Under the pieces are notes generated by a model, which saw only the letters and a list, made by a program, of their open reading frames with translations, made no database searches and was not told the DNA's origin. Made by a program: the position numbers and the translations under genes. A DNA stretch of 33,356 bases from Rhodothermia bacterium (GTDB lineage: Bacteria > Bacteroidota > Rhodothermia > Rhodothermales > UBA2364): the NCBI GenBank assembly GCA_017303715.1, contig JAFLBZ010000017.1:1-33356 (forward strand). Direction: 5' to 3'. Position 1 is the stretch's first letter. The number at the start of each line of letters is the position of its first letter. This document shows, piece after piece, positions 32,335 to 33,356 of the stretch.

Positions 32335-33356
32335 ATGAAAAAACTTCTACTCATGCTGGTGATGGGCGCATTCCTGATGCCATTGGCTGCCCAAGCGCAG
32401 AACCCATGGACACAGGCAGGTGCCTTTCCTTCAGCAACCTTCCCCACCACAACCAACCCAAAAGTGAACTGGGATGGTCATGGTGTTGCGGTAGATCCGG
32501 ATGGCAAGATTTGGTATCAACCATATTATGCTACGGATAGTACCAATGTTAACTGGCAGGCGAAGAAAGTCGCGACACGTGTTATTTATGTCTTTAACCC
32601 AGATGGCACACAGGCTTCTTTTTCTCCGGTTAAGTACATTGACCTACCGGGTGGTAAGCGGGATACCTTAGGTGGCGTTACCATCAAGACAGCCGCTGGC
32701 GCAAAATCTTTTGATCCCAATACAGGCCGTGGCTTACGTCTTGCACCAGATGGTCATATTTTGGTTTCTCAGTTCAACCTCCTTTACAAATTAGACTATA
32801 AAACGGGTGCAGGTCTGAACAAGGCTGTTGTGAACTCTTCCGGGCAATCCATTGCAGCAGCAGCGGTGGATAATGCCGGAAATATTCTGGTTGCTACAGT
32901 TACGCCGGGTGCTGAGCCAATGAAAATGTATGACAAAGATTTTAACTTCATTGGCAATGTGATCGAAAAATCTAAAATCAAAGGTTACTCACGTTCCTTC
33001 TTGCTTTCACCAGATGGCAATACCATCTATTGGTCAGGATATACCAATCACGGTGTTATTATGTATAAACGTGCCGATGAATTTTCTCCATACGATTCTA
33101 CAGGGATAGTCTTAGCAGGGTTTGATTCTGAGTCTATGACATTCCACCCCGTTACGGGTCATCTTTGGGCAAGTGCTGGCTCTAGTTTAGATACACCAAA
33201 CCGTTATCCTAATGTAAAAACCACGTGGAAACGCCGCACTTGGTACTCCTTCAACCCATCAACCCTAACACCGAAGGATTTGAACGATGCAGAAACCGCT
33301 TTAGAAAGTTTTACTTGGTCACCAACTGTGCCTGCAGATACCCTTGGTCGTCCGCG
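32335..33356 (+). CDS. Exported NHL/SGL-type beta-propeller protein, 3' end outside window
   Basis: The ATG at 32335 is preceded by an AGGAAG ribosome-binding site (32324-32329) and opens a frame of 340 codons that runs off the right edge. A clean signal peptide ends near AQA-Q22. The mature part has the repeated propeller-blade motif of SMP-30/gluconolactonase and NHL proteins: GVAVDPDGKIWYQ, GLRLAPDGHILVSQFN, AAVDNAGNILVATV, FLLSPDGNTIYWSGY and MTFHPVTGHLWASAG. Such propellers often bind ligands or hydrolyse lactones. The C-terminus, where a type IX sorting domain would be, is not visible. Operator copy 3 suggests that it belongs to the LacI-type regulon. Confidence 0.85.
   Translation, partial: MKKLLLMLVMGAFLMPLAAQAQNPWTQAGAFPSATFPTTTNPKVNWDGHGVAVDPDGKIWYQPYYATDSTNVNWQAKKVATRVIYVFNPDGTQASFSPVKYIDLPGGKRDTLGGVTIKTAAGAKSFDPNTGRGLRLAPDGHILVSQFNLLYKLDYKTGAGLNKAVVNSSGQSIAAAAVDNAGNILVATVTPGAEPMKMYDKDFNFIGNVIEKSKIKGYSRSFLLSPDGNTIYWSGYTNHGVIMYKRADEFSPYDSTGIVLAGFDSESMTFHPVTGHLWASAGSSLDTPNRYPNVKTTWKRRTWYSFNPSTLTPKDLNDAETALESFTWSPTVPADTLGRP

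Noticed and set aside
1-33356. CRISPR array, prophage or defence system
   Set aside because: There are no regularly spaced repeats, Cas, restriction-modification, toxin-antitoxin or phage structural genes; radC alone is not evidence of a mobile island.

Overview
The window looks like chromosome from an FCB-group, Gram-negative bacterium, most likely Rhodothermota or a close Bacteroidota relative. Support: a TonB-dependent receptor with a carboxypeptidase-regulatory-like N-terminal domain, a PorV/PorQ-type outer-membrane protein, a very large exported protein with a type IX secretion-like C-terminal domain, an LpxH homologue (so LPS is made), general lack of Shine-Dalgarno sequences, and a promoter matching the Bacteroidota -33/-7 pattern (TTTG-N20-TAnnTTTG). 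Base composition is moderate by eye. Assignment below phylum is inference.

Layout. 1-400: the 5' part of an insertion sequence (minus strand, running off the left edge) whose short first ORF reaches the rest of the transposase frame through an A10 slippery run. 422-690: a small plus-strand ORF ending in a terminator. 693-3625 (minus): ilvD and a short Rho lacking the usual N-terminal helical domain. 3883-6054 (plus): one open frame joining a membrane-anchored, apparently catalytically dead Mur-ligase-like region to a complete PurC. 6310-8070: a BON/OmpA lipoprotein followed by a membrane-anchored helix-hairpin-helix protein, with a terminator. 8106-8938 (minus): a coupled lipoprotein and small-protein pair. 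8991-11369: radC and trkA. 11366-11917 (minus): a DinB-like protein. 11972-13792: a secreted HExxHxxxxxH protease that shares a bidirectional terminator with a minus-strand lpxH-PBP1A pair (13830-16933). 17046-19899: an active-looking rhomboid protease, a second rhomboid-fold protein that has lost its catalytic residues, and an overlapping membrane-bound endonuclease/exonuclease/phosphatase protein. 19946-21022: ispG.

21125-33356 is the most coherent part. A LacI-type regulator has a perfect 14-bp palindrome over its own -7 element. The identical palindrome stands before a gene set encoding a SurA-like double-parvulin chaperone, a TonB receptor, a 1280-residue exported protein with Asp-rich calcium-type repeats, and a PorV-like barrel. 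A degenerate third copy stands before an exported beta-propeller protein that continues past the right edge. I read this as one transcriptionally controlled cell-surface export and uptake module: periplasmic chaperone, receptor, large surface protein, PorV-like barrel and propeller protein. Its inducer and substrate cannot be read from the sequence.
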